A stretch of 64,000 nucleotides of DNA from Magnaporthiopsis rhizophila (lineage: Eukaryota > Ascomycota > Sordariomycetes > Magnaporthales > Magnaporthaceae): positions 186,001 to 250,000 of the forward strand of contig PYSS01000048.1 of the NCBI GenBank assembly GCA_003049465.1, written 5' to 3'. Below the pieces are notes generated by a model that saw only the letters and a list, made by a program, of their open reading frames with translations, did no database searches and was not told where the DNA came from. Below are positions 1 to 10,867 of the stretch, one piece after another (within the stretch, counting starts at the first letter, position 1; each line of letters starts with the position of its first letter). The translations under genes and the position numbers were made by a program.

Positions 1-2
1 AC

Positions 3-218
3 GTTCCCTACAGGGCCAAGGGATCTCCCGGCGGTGGCCCCGTCCCTTCGGCCCCGCCGGGCGCACGTCCGATAAGCGGTTCTCCCAGCGGTCCTGGCAA
101 GGATAAACCCAAGCCTCCGGGCCCTCCTCCTCCGCCGCCGCCGCCGCCGCCTCCCGGGGCCCAAAAGCGTCCTAAGCGTCCGAAGGGCCCGAAAGGTCCT
201 AACGGCCCCAAGATCTAA
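3..218 (+). CDS. 3' end of a proline/glycine-rich protein (partial)
   Basis: The window opens inside an open frame that reads to a TAA at 216-218. The visible 71 residues are low-complexity: Gly/Pro/Ser-rich, then a run of ten prolines, then a basic tail with alternating KRPK and KGPK/NGPK motifs. No domain is visible, so the function is unknown; such tails occur in fungal proteins that bind SH3/WW domains or nucleic acids, but that is only a possibility. An antisense frame over the same bases is poly-Gly and is best explained as a shadow. The 5' part lies outside the window. Confidence 0.6.
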   Translation, partial: VPYRAKGSPGGGPVPSAPPGARPISGSPSGPGKDKPKPPGPPPPPPPPPPPGAQKRPKRPKGPKGPNGPKI

Positions 219-1000
219 TCTGTTGAGTACACCTCTTCTCGTTACCCCTCTCTTGTCCGGACAAGATATCCTTTTCTCCCTTTCTTATACCGCCTCCTCC
301 TTTTTTTTCTCGGACCCAAATCTTCTTTTTGGTTTCCCCGATTCCGGTTTTCTGGATACCCAAGGCGAGTCCTATTGCATTCTTACGGCGTTTGCGCTTC
401 TCTTCTTGTTGTTGTTTATACCTCCCTGTCTTCCTGGTTGTGTTTATCTTTATTTCTTTAGTGTATTTCTATTGCTCTGTACTTTCCTCGTTGTTTTTCC
501 ACTGGCGTTTGTTTTCAAAAGTTTTTCTTCGTGATAGACGTGCCTGTATATCTCCCAGTGAGTTCTATAGATTTAAGGAGACGATTTTGGTAAGAGCGGG
601 CTTGACGACGGTTGAGATTGGGAAATCCCATTTGCATGACTCCCGCGGCAGATCACAATTAAATGTCCATGTCCCTCCGCAATTGACGCGTCCAAACGCG
701 TCAAATATCATGAATCACATCATGGTGGGCCCTCAGGCAAGCTGTGGACCCTTGATCATGATTCTGCCTTCACCGTGTCGGTGGGAGGCGGGTTGCGCAG
801 GGTAACGGGTCCAGCCAGACAAGGGATGAGCGGCTGGGAAATTTTGCTTCTTGAAATTGGATCGAACGAGCTTTCTTTTTTTCAGACCGTCGAGCAACAG
901 AAGCACCTTGCTTCACTCCACGACCCAGAGCTTGCTCACCATCCTCCAGTCCACCGAACCAACCACAAACAACCAGCAATCTACCCGATCAGCTGCCACA
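219..1000. other. Intergenic region upstream of peroxiredoxin
   Basis: No gene seen. The first 300 bases are T-rich, fitting the 3' UTR of the preceding gene. Just before the peroxiredoxin start is a pyrimidine tract ending in CAG (about 878-888), followed by a CA-rich leader, which looks like a fungal promoter/leader or a 5' UTR intron acceptor. Confidence 0.5.
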
Positions 1001-1736
1001 ATGTCGTCCGCCTTCGTTCAGCGTGCTGCCCCGGAATTCACGGCCACCGCCGTCTTCCCGGGTGGCGAGTTCAAGGACATTTCGCTGTTGGCCTACCGCG
1101 GCCAGTGGTACGTGTTCCTCTGGAGTCCTGAGAGGTCAACACGAAGAAAAAAGTGCACTAACACTACCACCCAGGGTCGTCCTCCTCTTCTACCCTCTCG
1201 ACTTCACCTTTGTCTGCCCGACCGAGATCATCCAGTACAACGATGCCCTGCCGCGCTTCCGCAGCATCAACACCACCGTCCTGGCCATCTCGACCGACAG
1301 CCACTTCTCGCACCTGGCCTGGACGGAGCGGGCGCGCGCGCAGGGCGGCCTCGGCTCGGACCTGCAGCTGCCGCTCGTGGCGGACAAGTCGATGAAGATC
1401 TCGCGCAGCTACGGCGTGCTGCTCGAGGACGAGGGCGTCGCGCTGCGCGGCCTCTTCATCATCGACCCCAGGGGCACCCTGCGCCAGATCACCGTCAACG
1501 ACCTGCCCGTCGGCCGCAACGTCGAGGAGACCATCCGCCTGGTCGAGGCCTTTCAGTTCACTGACGAGCACGGCGAGGTCTGCCCGGCCGGCTGGCACAG
1601 CGGCGCCAAGACCATGAAGCCCGACCCCAAGGGCAGCCTCGAGTACTTTGCCGCCCAGAACGGCGAGAACGGCCACGCCAACGGTAACGGCAACAGCAAC
1701 GGCAACGGCCTCGCCAAGCGTGCCCGCCTCGAGTAA
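1001..1736 (+). CDS. Typical 2-Cys peroxiredoxin (Tsa1/AhpC-like)
   Basis: Two exons, 1001-1107 and 1175-1736, give 222 residues; the 67-nt intron has GTACGT, a CACTAAC branch point and CCAG, and joins the halves of Trp36. Exon 2 opens with the family signature FYPLDFTFVCPTE, placing the peroxidatic Cys at about residue 50; the resolving Cys is at about 172 in GEVCPAGW. Peroxiredoxins of this family reduce hydrogen and organic peroxides using thioredoxin, mostly in the cytosol. The C-terminus carries an extra Asn/Gly-rich stretch ending in KRARLE, absent from shorter family members such as yeast Tsa1. The basic end could act as a weak nuclear signal, which is inference. Confidence 0.93.
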
Positions 1737-2338
1737 AAAAAATGCAACTCGGGGCTGAATTACTTTCGGCATAATGATAATATTGATTAGAAACAGAGCG
1801 AGGCTTCACGGATGTGTGTGTGTGCCTCGTACACACTAGACCAGGGTAGACCAGATTCTCTAGATATTAGACTTTAGACGCAAACGACGGCAATCCTTCT
1901 TCATGCGGCTTGGTGTGGTTGGGTTACATTCTGATGTTTGCTATCCGCCTCGTATGCGGGCACTAGCATGAAGCACGCACCCGATACCACATTGGCACCA
2001 ATCGTTAGGCGCCTTGAGGCACCTGCATGTAGGTGCTACCTCATACCTGTCACTGCCCGTCTTGGCCTAGAGCCCAGACCAGTGCCCGTCACACCCACCC
2101 ATCAGCTTGTTGTGGTGCCAATATGGGAGGGCCGGGTCTGATGTCCGCACGCTCCAGGCACGCTGGGAAACACCAGCAACCCGGGGGATATCTGCCACCA
2201 CTCCCCCGTGGGTACGGTCGCTCTTGTCTAAATGTGTGTTCTGGACACCCAAGGCTTTTTCCCTCGCCAGCTTCTTTCCACCCAAGCCAGTATCTACGCC
2301 TCCTACGCCTCGTACCGCCACATCAGCCAGCAAGCATT
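1737..2338. other. Intergenic region between peroxiredoxin and F-box gene
   Basis: AT-rich 3' flank of the peroxiredoxin, then GC-richer sequence upstream of the F-box ATG. The F-box frame stays open upstream to about 2033, but that part has no recognisable domain and is better read as leader. Nothing else seen. Confidence 0.5.
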
Positions 2339-3688
2339 ATGGCAACTCTCGGCTCACTACCGCCAGAGCTCATGGATCCCATCTTGTCGTATATGGACAT
2401 ACCTGATTGGCGGCGGCTGGGCTTGACCTGTCGATCGATGCACGCCGTCGTGGCCCCTCGTCTCTACAAGGCAATCATCTTCTTTGACACCTCGCGGGCG
2501 GCGGACTCGGCGCTGCGGGCGGCGCGGCGGCATGGGTCCTTGACCCGGCACCTCTTGCTGGACGTCACGTTCGACGACTGCTTCAGTGTCGGCTGCTGCA
2601 TCGCCACCGACGATGTCACGAGGTGCCCGTACATCGCCGCCAACTTTGGCCAGGGGCTCCCGCCGAGCGGCGAGACGCTCCTGGCGGGCGACCTCTTTCC
2701 ACACCTGCAGGCTGTCACGGTGCGGTTCCGCGTCACGGACCGGCATGCAAACTTCTACTACAGGGCTCCGACGCCCATGCCCGGTTGGAACCGCGGCTGG
2801 GTGTTTCCGATGATGGAGGACGTCGTCCGGGCGGTCGTCAAGGCGCTGTGCCGCAACACGCACATCACCAAGCTCGTCCTGCTCAACTACCCGCCTTTCG
2901 ACCCGCTCGAGTTCCTGGAAACGCCCGAGGAGGTCTCGGGCTGGAAGAGCCTCCTGGGTCGCCTGCAGGATTTTTCCGTCACCTTCTTCCGGCACAGCAT
3001 CAACCACCCGATCCCGGCCAACACCCACGACGCCGGCTTCCTCGACAGGACGCCCGCCGCATTTTTCGACCACCTCCGCTCCGTCCGCACGCTCAACGTC
3101 TACCACTCGGCCAGCCAGCCCCTCGCTCTTCGGCCGTCCTCCTCCGTCTCGGGATCGTCGCCTCCCGTCCATTTCCGACGCGACGAGATGCCGCTCCTCG
3201 AGGAGCTGCGCCTCAGCGACGTCCTGCTGGGGCCGGAGCTGACAAGGTGCCTGGCCGACCTGGCCACGCGGCCGCTGCGGCTGACCATGTCGAGGTTCCA
3301 GGCCACCGTGGCCGAGGGCGCGCCCCCCGGCTGCACGTGGAAGGACTTCTTCGACGGGCTGGTGAGCCGGCGGGGGCTCATATACAGCTTCATCATGGAG
3401 CTCGGCGCCCAGCAGCTCTTCTGGACCGACCCCGCCGGCAGCGTGACGGAGGATGCCATAGCCGCGGTTCGAAAGAGGGCTCAGGAGCCCGGGCTGCTGG
3501 TGTTTCCGTACTCTCATCACTTCAGCTACATGAGGTTCCTGCCCGACATGCCTTCAACCGTCAACGCGTTCCTCGAGGGCGAAGACGAGGCCGCCTATCG
3601 CAGGTTCCACGCGCTGGTCACCGCCAACTGTGAGCGGTTTCTAGCTGACGGGGGTGGCTCGTCTTGGACTTTGCGCGGGAAGGGTTAG
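2339..3688 (+). CDS. F-box domain protein
   Basis: Intronless, 449 residues. The N-terminus is a clear F-box: LPPELMDPILSYM at residues 7-19, then DWRRLGLTC and ...APRLYKAIIF to about residue 47. F-box proteins link Skp1-cullin ubiquitin ligases to substrates. The remaining 400 residues have scattered leucine-rich segments but no repeat register I can assign, so the substrate is unknown. The start at 2339 was chosen because it immediately precedes the F-box; an upstream in-frame extension lacks conserved features. Fungal genomes carry many such F-box proteins and most are uncharacterised. Confidence 0.85.
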   Translation: MATLGSLPPELMDPILSYMDIPDWRRLGLTCRSMHAVVAPRLYKAIIFFDTSRAADSALRAARRHGSLTRHLLLDVTFDDCFSVGCCIATDDVTRCPYIAANFGQGLPPSGETLLAGDLFPHLQAVTVRFRVTDRHANFYYRAPTPMPGWNRGWVFPMMEDVVRAVVKALCRNTHITKLVLLNYPPFDPLEFLETPEEVSGWKSLLGRLQDFSVTFFRHSINHPIPANTHDAGFLDRTPAAFFDHLRSVRTLNVYHSASQPLALRPSSSVSGSSPPVHFRRDEMPLLEELRLSDVLLGPELTRCLADLATRPLRLTMSRFQATVAEGAPPGCTWKDFFDGLVSRRGLIYSFIMELGAQQLFWTDPAGSVTEDAIAAVRKRAQEPGLLVFPYSHHFSYMRFLPDMPSTVNAFLEGEDEAAYRRFHALVTANCERFLADGGGSSWTLRGKG

Positions 3689-4561
3689 AACGCCAGTAGA
3701 CGTATATAATTCTAGTCGTTTGGCAGGCGGCGGCTGAGATCTTGGCTGTCTGCCTTTTCGACACTTGACACTTTCGTGATCGAGTCCGGTACTTGACACT
3801 CCCGCACGGGGATAGCAATACTTTAAATAATGACGATGATCTGCTTTCCATCTGCAGGCATCGTTCACTTCTCCAACTACGCAGCCCATCTATCTCTAAT
3901 ATTTTAGCTAGCTACCATTCCTATCCGCTTTAATGCCTACAGTCAACATGCGGCGCCATCGGATAGCCACGTCAGGCAGGCCTCCGGCCAAATTCTTTAT
4001 GAGCTTAGTATCATTCGTGCCCGAGATAAACACGTCCGGCGATCTCGAATTCACCAAACTTTGCATATATGGATTCGGCACATCCTCGCTCCAATTCTTT
4101 CGACATTCCAGTGGAACGTTCAGTGATCCTTTCTCCTAAAGAACGTATGCTATTGCTTCTCCATCCGACCCTTACCAACGAAAATTAGACCTATGGTTGG
4201 ATGAGTGATTGTCGCAGGTGTACATGCACGACGAGCAGCATCCTTCGGTCAACACCCAAGAGGGATACTCAATGTCGCCTTGCCTTAGCGCGGGGAAATA
4301 GAATGAGCTCCTTGGTGGGCTGACGTCAGAATTAAGAGCACATGCGTTGGTGATGCGGGGAAAACATGCGAGAGCAGTTGATCAGACCGAGATGGCGACC
4401 CCGCTGGCTTATCAATCGTCAAATGCTCGAGCATACAATACCATCTCTTTTCACTTTTGGGAGTATCCGGATTCATTAAGTCGCCGTCTCTCCCGCACGT
4501 TGATGATATATACCTGGGTATCCAACACTTATTACCGCCTCACAGCCAGCGTCCTCCAAAA
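3689..4561. other. Intergenic region
   Basis: About 870 bases of mixed composition with no supported gene. Short open frames here have no recognisable motifs. It holds the 3' flank of the F-box gene and the promoter of the hydrolase that starts at 4562. Confidence 0.5.
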
Positions 4562-5707
4562 ATGTCTGCCAAAACCAGGAACTTCTACCCCGACCTCGAG
4601 CGACATGTCACGCCGACGACGTCCGGGTCCAACGTCGTCAGCTACGTGTGCGACCTGGGCCCTAGCCGCCCTATCGTGACCTTGATACATGGCTACCCTC
4701 AGTCTTCACTGATGTAAGACGCCTCTGACTGAATCCGGATATGGCTACCATTGTGCTAAAAGCCTCTAGTTGGCGCTATGTGTGTCACCACCCATCCTAC
4801 GTCTTCTGGACAAATCGGAACCTCCACCGTACCGTACCGTTGTCATAGAGTCGACCGTTCTGACTTCCCAGCAAACCAGATCGTCCCAGCCCTGAAGGAG
4901 AAAGTCTCCCTCTTCATCCCCGAGCTCCCGGGGTACGGAATCAGCACCCCACCCGACAAGCACAGCAAGCTCGAAGTCGGCCGCGCGCTCCTCGAGGCGC
5001 TGCACTCATCCTTCAACCTGGAGGAGCAGCCGCGCCCCGTGATCCTAGCCGGACACGACCGCGGCGCCCGCGTCGCGCACCGGCTGGCCGTCTCGCTCTC
5101 ACATGACGCCTCCTTCGCATCGTCGTCGGCCGGCGCGGGCATCCGCGTCGCCGGCGCCGTGCTGCTCGACATCGTGCCGACGCAGGCGCAGTGGTCCGCG
5201 TTCGCGAACCCGGCCTCGTCGCGCGCCTACTTCCACTGGCCGCTGCTGGCCAACGTGGCGCTGGCGGTGCCGCTGATCAAGGCCTACGGCGGCGGCCGCT
5301 GGTGCCGGCAGTCGCACGCGCTCCTGAGCGGGTCTGACGAGGCCGGGCGCGCGCGCGTCGAGGCCGACGGCGCCGTCGATGTGCATGCGGAGCTGTTTGA
5401 AAAGGACGAGGAGGAGGTCATCCGGTGCTCGTGCGAGGACTACGCTGCCGGCTCGACCGTCGACGTCACGGAGCAGATTGCCGACCAGGCCGCGGGCCGG
5501 AAGCTGGATGTGCCGACGCTCGTCATGTTCTCGGCCGCGGGGATCGGCGGCCGTACGGATGTCGCGGGCATCTGGAAGGATTGGGTCGCGCCCGGGGTTG
5601 AGCTCGAGACGGTGGCCGTGGGCGAGGGGTATGGGCATTTTCTGCCTGAGGAGGCGTGTGATGTTGTGATTCAGCATCTTGCCAAGTTTATCAATTCGGT
5701 GGCGTGA
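4562..5707 (+). CDS. Alpha/beta hydrolase, epoxide hydrolase / haloacetate dehalogenase-like
   Basis: Three exons: 4562-4713, 4770-4779 and 4880-5707, giving 329 residues. Exon 2 is only 10 nt (split codon plus Trp-Arg-Tyr) and is inferred from splice sites and from continuity of HGYPQSS..WRY..PAL. The oxyanion motif HGYPQ is at 43-47 and the nucleophile motif GHDRGAR puts the nucleophilic Asp at about 114, as in soluble epoxide hydrolases and fluoroacetate dehalogenases; the C-terminal GYGHFLPEE supplies the His. The enzyme would open epoxides or cleave small halogenated acids by an aspartyl-ester intermediate. No signal peptide is visible, suggesting a cytosolic location. The substrate cannot be told from sequence. 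Confidence 0.86.
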
Positions 5708-5861
5708 TTGAACTGGATCTCTCAAACTTATCTCAACATCAATGGCTATTCAAACCTTTTGTGTGGCGATATAAGGGAAAAGCCTTCCTCTCAACTGTTG
5801 TTAAAATACACAGGTGCAGCTCCAATCTTGGATTTTGAAAAGATATACCCTCTTTCGCCCC

Positions 5862-7127
5862 TTAGACAAAGAACAGATCGCCGTTGCGGTTGCCGATCCG
5901 CTCATCCAGAGCAATCCAGGTCCGCGTCCAGTGGCCGCCGCGCTCCAGCTCGCACTCGAGCTTCTTGCCGTCGTCGGCAAGGCGGACATCCCTGGCGGAG
6001 GCGCCAAAGTTGCCACGGCCGTCGCCGCCGCCGCCGCCGCTCTGCGCGCCCGGGACGGCGAGGACCTGGCCCGGGTAGATCATGTCGGGGTTGGAGATGT
6101 TGTTGTGCCTCGCAAGGTCCTCAAACGACACCCCGGGGAAGCGGGCCGCGATGCCGCGTAGCGTATCGCCCTGGTTCACCGTCACCGTCGTCGGCCCGCC
6201 ACCGCCACCACCACCGCCGCCGCCCGAGTGCCAGCGCAGGTAGCCGCCCTCGTTGGCGATGTACCTGCTCAGGCTGATGGAGCTGTTGTTCCACGAGCCG
6301 TCGGCGCGCCGGCACGATGCTCGCAGGATCCAGTCGCCGTTCTGGTTGTCGAGCCGCATTTCCTGGGATGAGCCCGAGAAGCAGCCGGCGAACTCCTCGC
6401 CGCCGCCGCCGCCGCCGCGCTGTGACTGCTGGGGCCGGTGCTTCTCGTCCTCGCGACGCCTCGCTTCGTCCTCGTGGCGCCGGCGCTCCTCCTCCTCGCG
6501 TCGCTTCTCCTCCTCCTTGCGCTCGTGCCGCTCGTCCTTCCACTCCTCGGCCTTGTCCTGCAGCTTGTGGCCCGCGAAGGCGCCCAGCGCCACGCCGGCA
6601 ACCGTGCCAAGTATACCGTGGCCGGCCTTGCCGCCCAGCTTGTGTCCGCCGAACCCGCCGGCGGCACCGCCAGCGAGGGCCCCGGCGAGGCCACGCTCTC
6701 CGTCTTCGCCGCCGCCACCCTGGTTGAAGTCCGAACCGGCGGGCCTGTTGTGGCCGTTGTCGCCGTAGCCGCTACTGCCGCCGGTGCCGTATGGCTGATG
6801 CTGCTGTTGGGGAGGGCCGCCGTAGCCGCCGGCGTTCTGCTGGTAGGGCGGCGGGCCCTGGCCTTGGTTCTGTCCTTGAGAGTAGTAGGACGAAGCTTCG
6901 CCGCCGCCGCCGTGGTTCTGCGGGGGTTGGCCGTACGGGGGCTGGCCGTACGGTTGTCCTTGTGGGGGTTGGCCGTACGGTTGGCCCTGCGGGGGCTGGC
7001 CATACGATTGTCCTTGCGGGGGTTGGCCGTACGGTTGGTTCTGGCCGTAGCTCTGATTCTGGCCATAGCCCTGGTTCTGCTGACCATAGCCCGGGTCCTG
7101 GCCGTAGCCGCCTTGGTTGTAAGACAT
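5862..7127 (-). CDS. CVNH-LysM lectin with Tyr/Gly/Gln repeats and glycine zipper
   Basis: Intronless, 421 residues. In order: tandem PPQGQPYGQ-type repeats (about 1-75); Gly/Gln linker; a glycine-zipper block (about 145-190, GALAGGAAGG and AGVALGAFAGHK) resembling small two-helix membrane-associating domains; a charged Glu/Arg helix (190-232); the first half of a cyanovirin-N homology domain (245-302); a LysM domain (about 314-358, QGDTLRGIAARF..NPDMIYPGQVL); and the second CVNH half to the C-terminus. LysM inserted between two CVNH halves is the type III architecture described in Magnaporthe; CVNH binds mannose-type glycans and LysM binds GlcNAc polymers. There is no signal peptide, so access to glycans is unexplained. 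An ATG 16 codons upstream exists but adds no domain. Confidence 0.9.
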   Translation of the reverse strand: MSYNQGGYGQDPGYGQQNQGYGQNQSYGQNQPYGQPPQGQSYGQPPQGQPYGQPPQGQPYGQPPYGQPPQNHGGGGEASSYYSQGQNQGQGPPPYQQNAGGYGGPPQQQHQPYGTGGSSGYGDNGHNRPAGSDFNQGGGGEDGERGLAGALAGGAAGGFGGHKLGGKAGHGILGTVAGVALGAFAGHKLQDKAEEWKDERHERKEEEKRREEEERRRHEDEARRREDEKHRPQQSQRGGGGGGEEFAGCFSGSSQEMRLDNQNGDWILRASCRRADGSWNNSSISLSRYIANEGGYLRWHSGGGGGGGGGGPTTVTVNQGDTLRGIAARFPGVSFEDLARHNNISNPDMIYPGQVLAVPGAQSGGGGGDGRGNFGASARDVRLADDGKKLECELERGGHWTRTWIALDERIGNRNGDLFFV

Positions 7128-8934
7128 GTTTGCTGGCTGTCTGCCAGAGTAGTATGCGAGTCGAGGTAAGGACAAAGAATGCTGGATGTGGGAGGATGAT
7201 GAAGATGGTCAGTCAGCTTCGGAGTTCTGGGTCTCAGGGCGGGGTCCAGGCTGGAGAAATAAATACCCCTCAGGTCCCCTGGTAGTTCGAAACCCAAAAG
7301 GCTGCAGGGTTCCCTGACACGAGCAACAAACTGTGCCTAACCTCGCCACACCGCCCGCAGGTACGAGACAGTCTTCTGGTGGGGAAACATGCGGAGGACG
7401 CGCCGCCAAGTTAGTCGTGCTCGCCATACGCAAGCGCCAAGAACCAATCCAACGCCCCAAACATTGGGTGGACCCCTCATGCTGGGTTTTGGGTCCGACC
7501 GTCGGCCGGGTCCCAGATTGGTTTGAGGCAAACGCCGCCGCTGGGGCGGGAGGGCTTCGTAACGAAGGCTGGGCTGAGCAGTGGCTGTGCGAGAGAAGCT
7601 CATTGTGTTTGTGCCGATATCCGATGAGAGTGGGCCAAACACTATGAGGGCACCTTGATGGTTTGCGGGTTAGGGTTGCTTGTTTCACAGGCCCAACAGA
7701 AACGAACGACTGCTATGATTTAGCGGCACGGTGCCTTCCATCTCTTTATGTCACTCAACCCAAGTGGCCAAGCACAAAACACGTAGGTACTTAACACGGT
7801 CCTATGCTGAACTTTGATACTATCCCTATGTGTGAACAGCCTGCGTACGTCCTCAGCCGCACCTCGGTCAGTGCGACTACGCGGAACGCTATCTTAGCCA
7901 TGGGACGGGACGAAGTGGGGTTACGGCAAACTTCGCTTCGCAGCTCACAAGTGTTTCTGCCGGGTGGGGCGAGGTATCTCACAACTCTCCCATGGTTTGC
8001 TTGCAAGCAGCTGAGGTAGGCTCACGGGATAATGATCAAGTGGCAGTTTCGATGTGGTCCTCCGGTCGAGGTAGTCAACCATTCGGGATGTGTTCGGTGG
8101 CTAACTCTTTCTTTTTCCTTTTTTTTTTTTTTTTTTTTTTTTTTTTCACCAAAGAGTGCCTTTAGAAACCGAAAGGTTTCGATAAAAGGGACCTGTAATC
8201 ATATGTTAGGCGGATAGAGCTGGCTAGCTCCGAACGTAGAAGAAGGCCAGAAAACAAGAGCCCAATATGCAGTCACTTTCAAAAAACAGAAAACGAGCTA
8301 CACTCTCGGCTGCGTTGTATGCTAGGTTGTTAAAATGGCCCTTGACTGCGAAATAGCATTGTGCTAATGTATCAAGGGACCTATTGGTGATTTAATTCTT
8401 GCATCATACGAGCCGCTCGAAAGGTGCCATATGATACGAACAAATTAGCGAAATGCCGTAGGTAAAGCACACTCCAAACTCTTGCGAATGGCCGACAAGC
8501 CCTGTCTCCTTCTCTACGCCATAAATGGTTGCCTCACTTACCTCTGTAGCTAAACGCCCGGCGGCTTAGCGTCACCACGCCGCCAGTAAACCTTTGTTTT
8601 GGCACTCCAGTCGTAGGTCGTGGCCGTATCGAGCACCCTAAAAGGCGAGACGGCACTTTGGTCGGTATTGCGTCTATTGGAGGCGAGCGCGGAAGGGCGA
8701 GGGGGAAGGCAGGATGGGAACGGAATAAGACTCACTTATAGCTTGATCAAGCCAGACGATGGTGCCAATCTGGTTGGTTGCCGTTCACCAGCTCGTCAAG
8801 CTCGAAGCTCCAAAAAAAATGCTGTCCTTGCGGACCTGCACCCAATGCGGCATACCGTGGCCGCGCCGACAAGCCGGCCTGCCCCCTAAAAACCTACGAC
8901 TCCTGCAACCACGCCTGCTGGGCGCCTCCCTCAC
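7128..8934. other. Long intergenic region
   Basis: About 1.8 kb with no supported gene. It contains the divergent 5' flank of the CVNH-LysM gene and a run of 28 T at 8119-8146. Open frames on both strands are short and without motifs. Confidence 0.5.
8119..8146. repeat. Homopolymer T28
   Basis: Uninterrupted run of 28 T, preceded by a T-rich pyrimidine stretch. Longest homopolymer in the window. Confidence 0.95.
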
Positions 8935-9281
8935 CGTCTGGGAGCATCTGCTTCTGGAGCGCGGCTATGTCATTGCGCAACAGGGCCTGACGGGAACGGC
9001 GGGGTACAGCGAAGCAGCCGGGGAACCCGCTGGTACAAGCCGGCGTGAACGGTAACGCCAAGCTGGCGTCGCTGCTGTTCGAGAAGGGTAACGCGGACCT
9101 GCACGGCGGGTTTACAAGCGGTGGCGTGAGCATCGGGGAGACGGCGGCCATTGGTGCTATCAAGCGCGATCTTGAGCCTGTTGACGACGACGAGCGCTGC
9201 TGCTTCATGTACGATGACGACGAGTACGTGTACCCCGCCCAGCCGATGGAACGGAGCCGAGTCGGCGCTGCTGCGCGGTGA
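8935..9281 (+). pseudogene. Possible relic of an ankyrin-like coding region
   Basis: Short adjacent frames show ankyrin-flavoured pieces: WEHLLLERG (about 8940-8966) and KLASLLFEKGNADLHGG (about 9057-9110), followed by an acidic tail ending at 9281. The pieces lie in different frames, and no start or splice sites make them one protein. The resemblance to ankyrin repeats is by eye only and this could be chance in GC-rich DNA. Confidence 0.22.
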
Positions 9282-9554
9282 CTGGAACAGGGCTACAGAC
9301 AAGGGCGCGCATATCGTCGCAACCGACGGCGGACACCTTCTATCGAGAAGATCGCAATTTTTGGGACGGATATTTCTAGCAAAAAGAAGAAACTATCAAA
9401 AAATAGTACGACACCTGTTAAAAGGGCTGGAAGACGGAGACAATCTCGAAAGCCCGTCGGAAAACTACGCTGGCCATTGAACCCGATGTTGACAAAAATT
9501 CCTAGTCTTAAATCCGGCCCTTTGTCAACCGCAAAAACGGCAAAACATCCCTCA

Positions 9555-10867
9555 TCAGCACAAAGACCCATACCCATCGAGAATCAGGGCGCTCGCGTTG
9601 GCGACCTTGGCGGACCTGTCGGCCCGGTCCTTGATGGCGGCGACGACGGCGGCCGTAACCTGGCGGGTAGAGGCGCGGCCGCCCAGGTCGGGCGTGACGA
9701 CGCGGCGCTCGCACACCGTCTCGACGCACTCCATCAGCTGGGCGGCCGCGTCCTTCTCGCCCAGCCACGTCAGCATCTCGGCCGCCGTCCAGAAGGTGGC
9801 AATCGGGTTGGCCACGCCCCTGCCGACGATGTCGAAGGCGGACCCGTGGATGGGCTCGAACATGGACGGGCTGCGCCGCGTCGGGTCCAGGTTGCTCGTC
9901 GGCGCGATGCCGATGGAGCCGGCCAGGGCCGCGGCCAGGTCCGAGAGGACGTCGGCGTGCTTGAGGGAGAGGGTTAGCCAAGTCTCATCGTAGTTGGGAA
10001 GGAGATGGTTGGTGGCGAGCTCATACCAGGTTGGTGGCGACAATGGTGTCGAGGCTCTCAGGCTTCAGCACCATGCGCGTCGTCATGGCGTCGACCAGCA
10101 TCTTGTCCCATATGACCTCGGGGAACTCGCGCGCCACCTCGGCCGCCACCTCGTCCCAGAGCACCATGCCGTTGCGCTGGGCGTTGCTCTTGGTCACCAC
10201 CGTCAGCAGGCGGCGCGGCCGCGAGCGCGCCGTCAGGAAGGCGAAGCGCAGCAAACGCTCGACGCCCTGGCGCGTGAAGATGGCCACTTCGGTCGCCACC
10301 TCGTACGGCTGGCCCCGGTGCGACCGGCCGCCCTGCCCGGCGTACTCGCCCTCGCTGTTCTCGCGCACAATGACCCAGTCCAGGTCGCGCGGGCGGCAGG
10401 CCCGGAGCGGCGACTGCGTGCCGCGCAGCACCCGCGTCGGCCGCACGTTGGCGTACTGCTGGAACGTCTGGCAGATCTCCAGCCGAAGGCTCCAGAGGGA
10501 AATGTGGTCGGGCACGTCTGGGTTTTGATCCTTCTGTCAGGCTTTTTTTCTTTCGCCACTATGATTCTGTGGAGATATACATACCCGGGGCGCCGACGGC
10601 GCCAAAGAGGATGGCGTCATGCTTCTTCAGCCGATCCAGGCCGCCTTCCGGGATGTACTTCCCAGTCTTCTTGTACGTCTCTGAGCTCCAGTCATATTCT
10701 GTAAAGTGAAGTTCGAACGTGCCAAGCGACTCTGCCAATGCCTGAAGCACCTCGATGCCCGCCGAGATGACCTCGGGCCCGATGCCGTCACCGCCAATGG
10801 AGGCGATGCTGTAGCTTTTGCGGGCTGGGCTCCAGCCGTTCGCGCTGCCTATCGCGGAGGGGGACAT
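9555..10867 (-). CDS. Tartrate / D-malate dehydrogenase family (isopropylmalate dehydrogenase-like)
   Basis: Three exons on the minus strand, 10867-10585, 10517-10027 and 9959-9555, give 392 residues. Both introns are 67 nt with GTATGT/GTATGA donors and CAG/AAG acceptors. Family motifs join across the junctions: IGGDGIGPEV near the N-terminus, FGAVGAPDVPDH across intron 1, NSEGEYAGQGGR, TIVATNLHADVLSDL across intron 2, and EPIHGSAFDIVG. These match NAD-dependent beta-decarboxylating dehydrogenases; the VPDHISLW segment points to the tartrate/D-malate branch rather than leucine-pathway isopropylmalate dehydrogenase. The predicted reaction is oxidative decarboxylation of a 2R-hydroxy acid with Mg2+ or Mn2+. 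No organelle signal is evident. Exact substrate is uncertain. Confidence 0.92.

Noticed and set aside
8..211. Gly-rich minus-strand frame at the window start
   Set aside because: Complement of a proline-rich plus-strand coding end.
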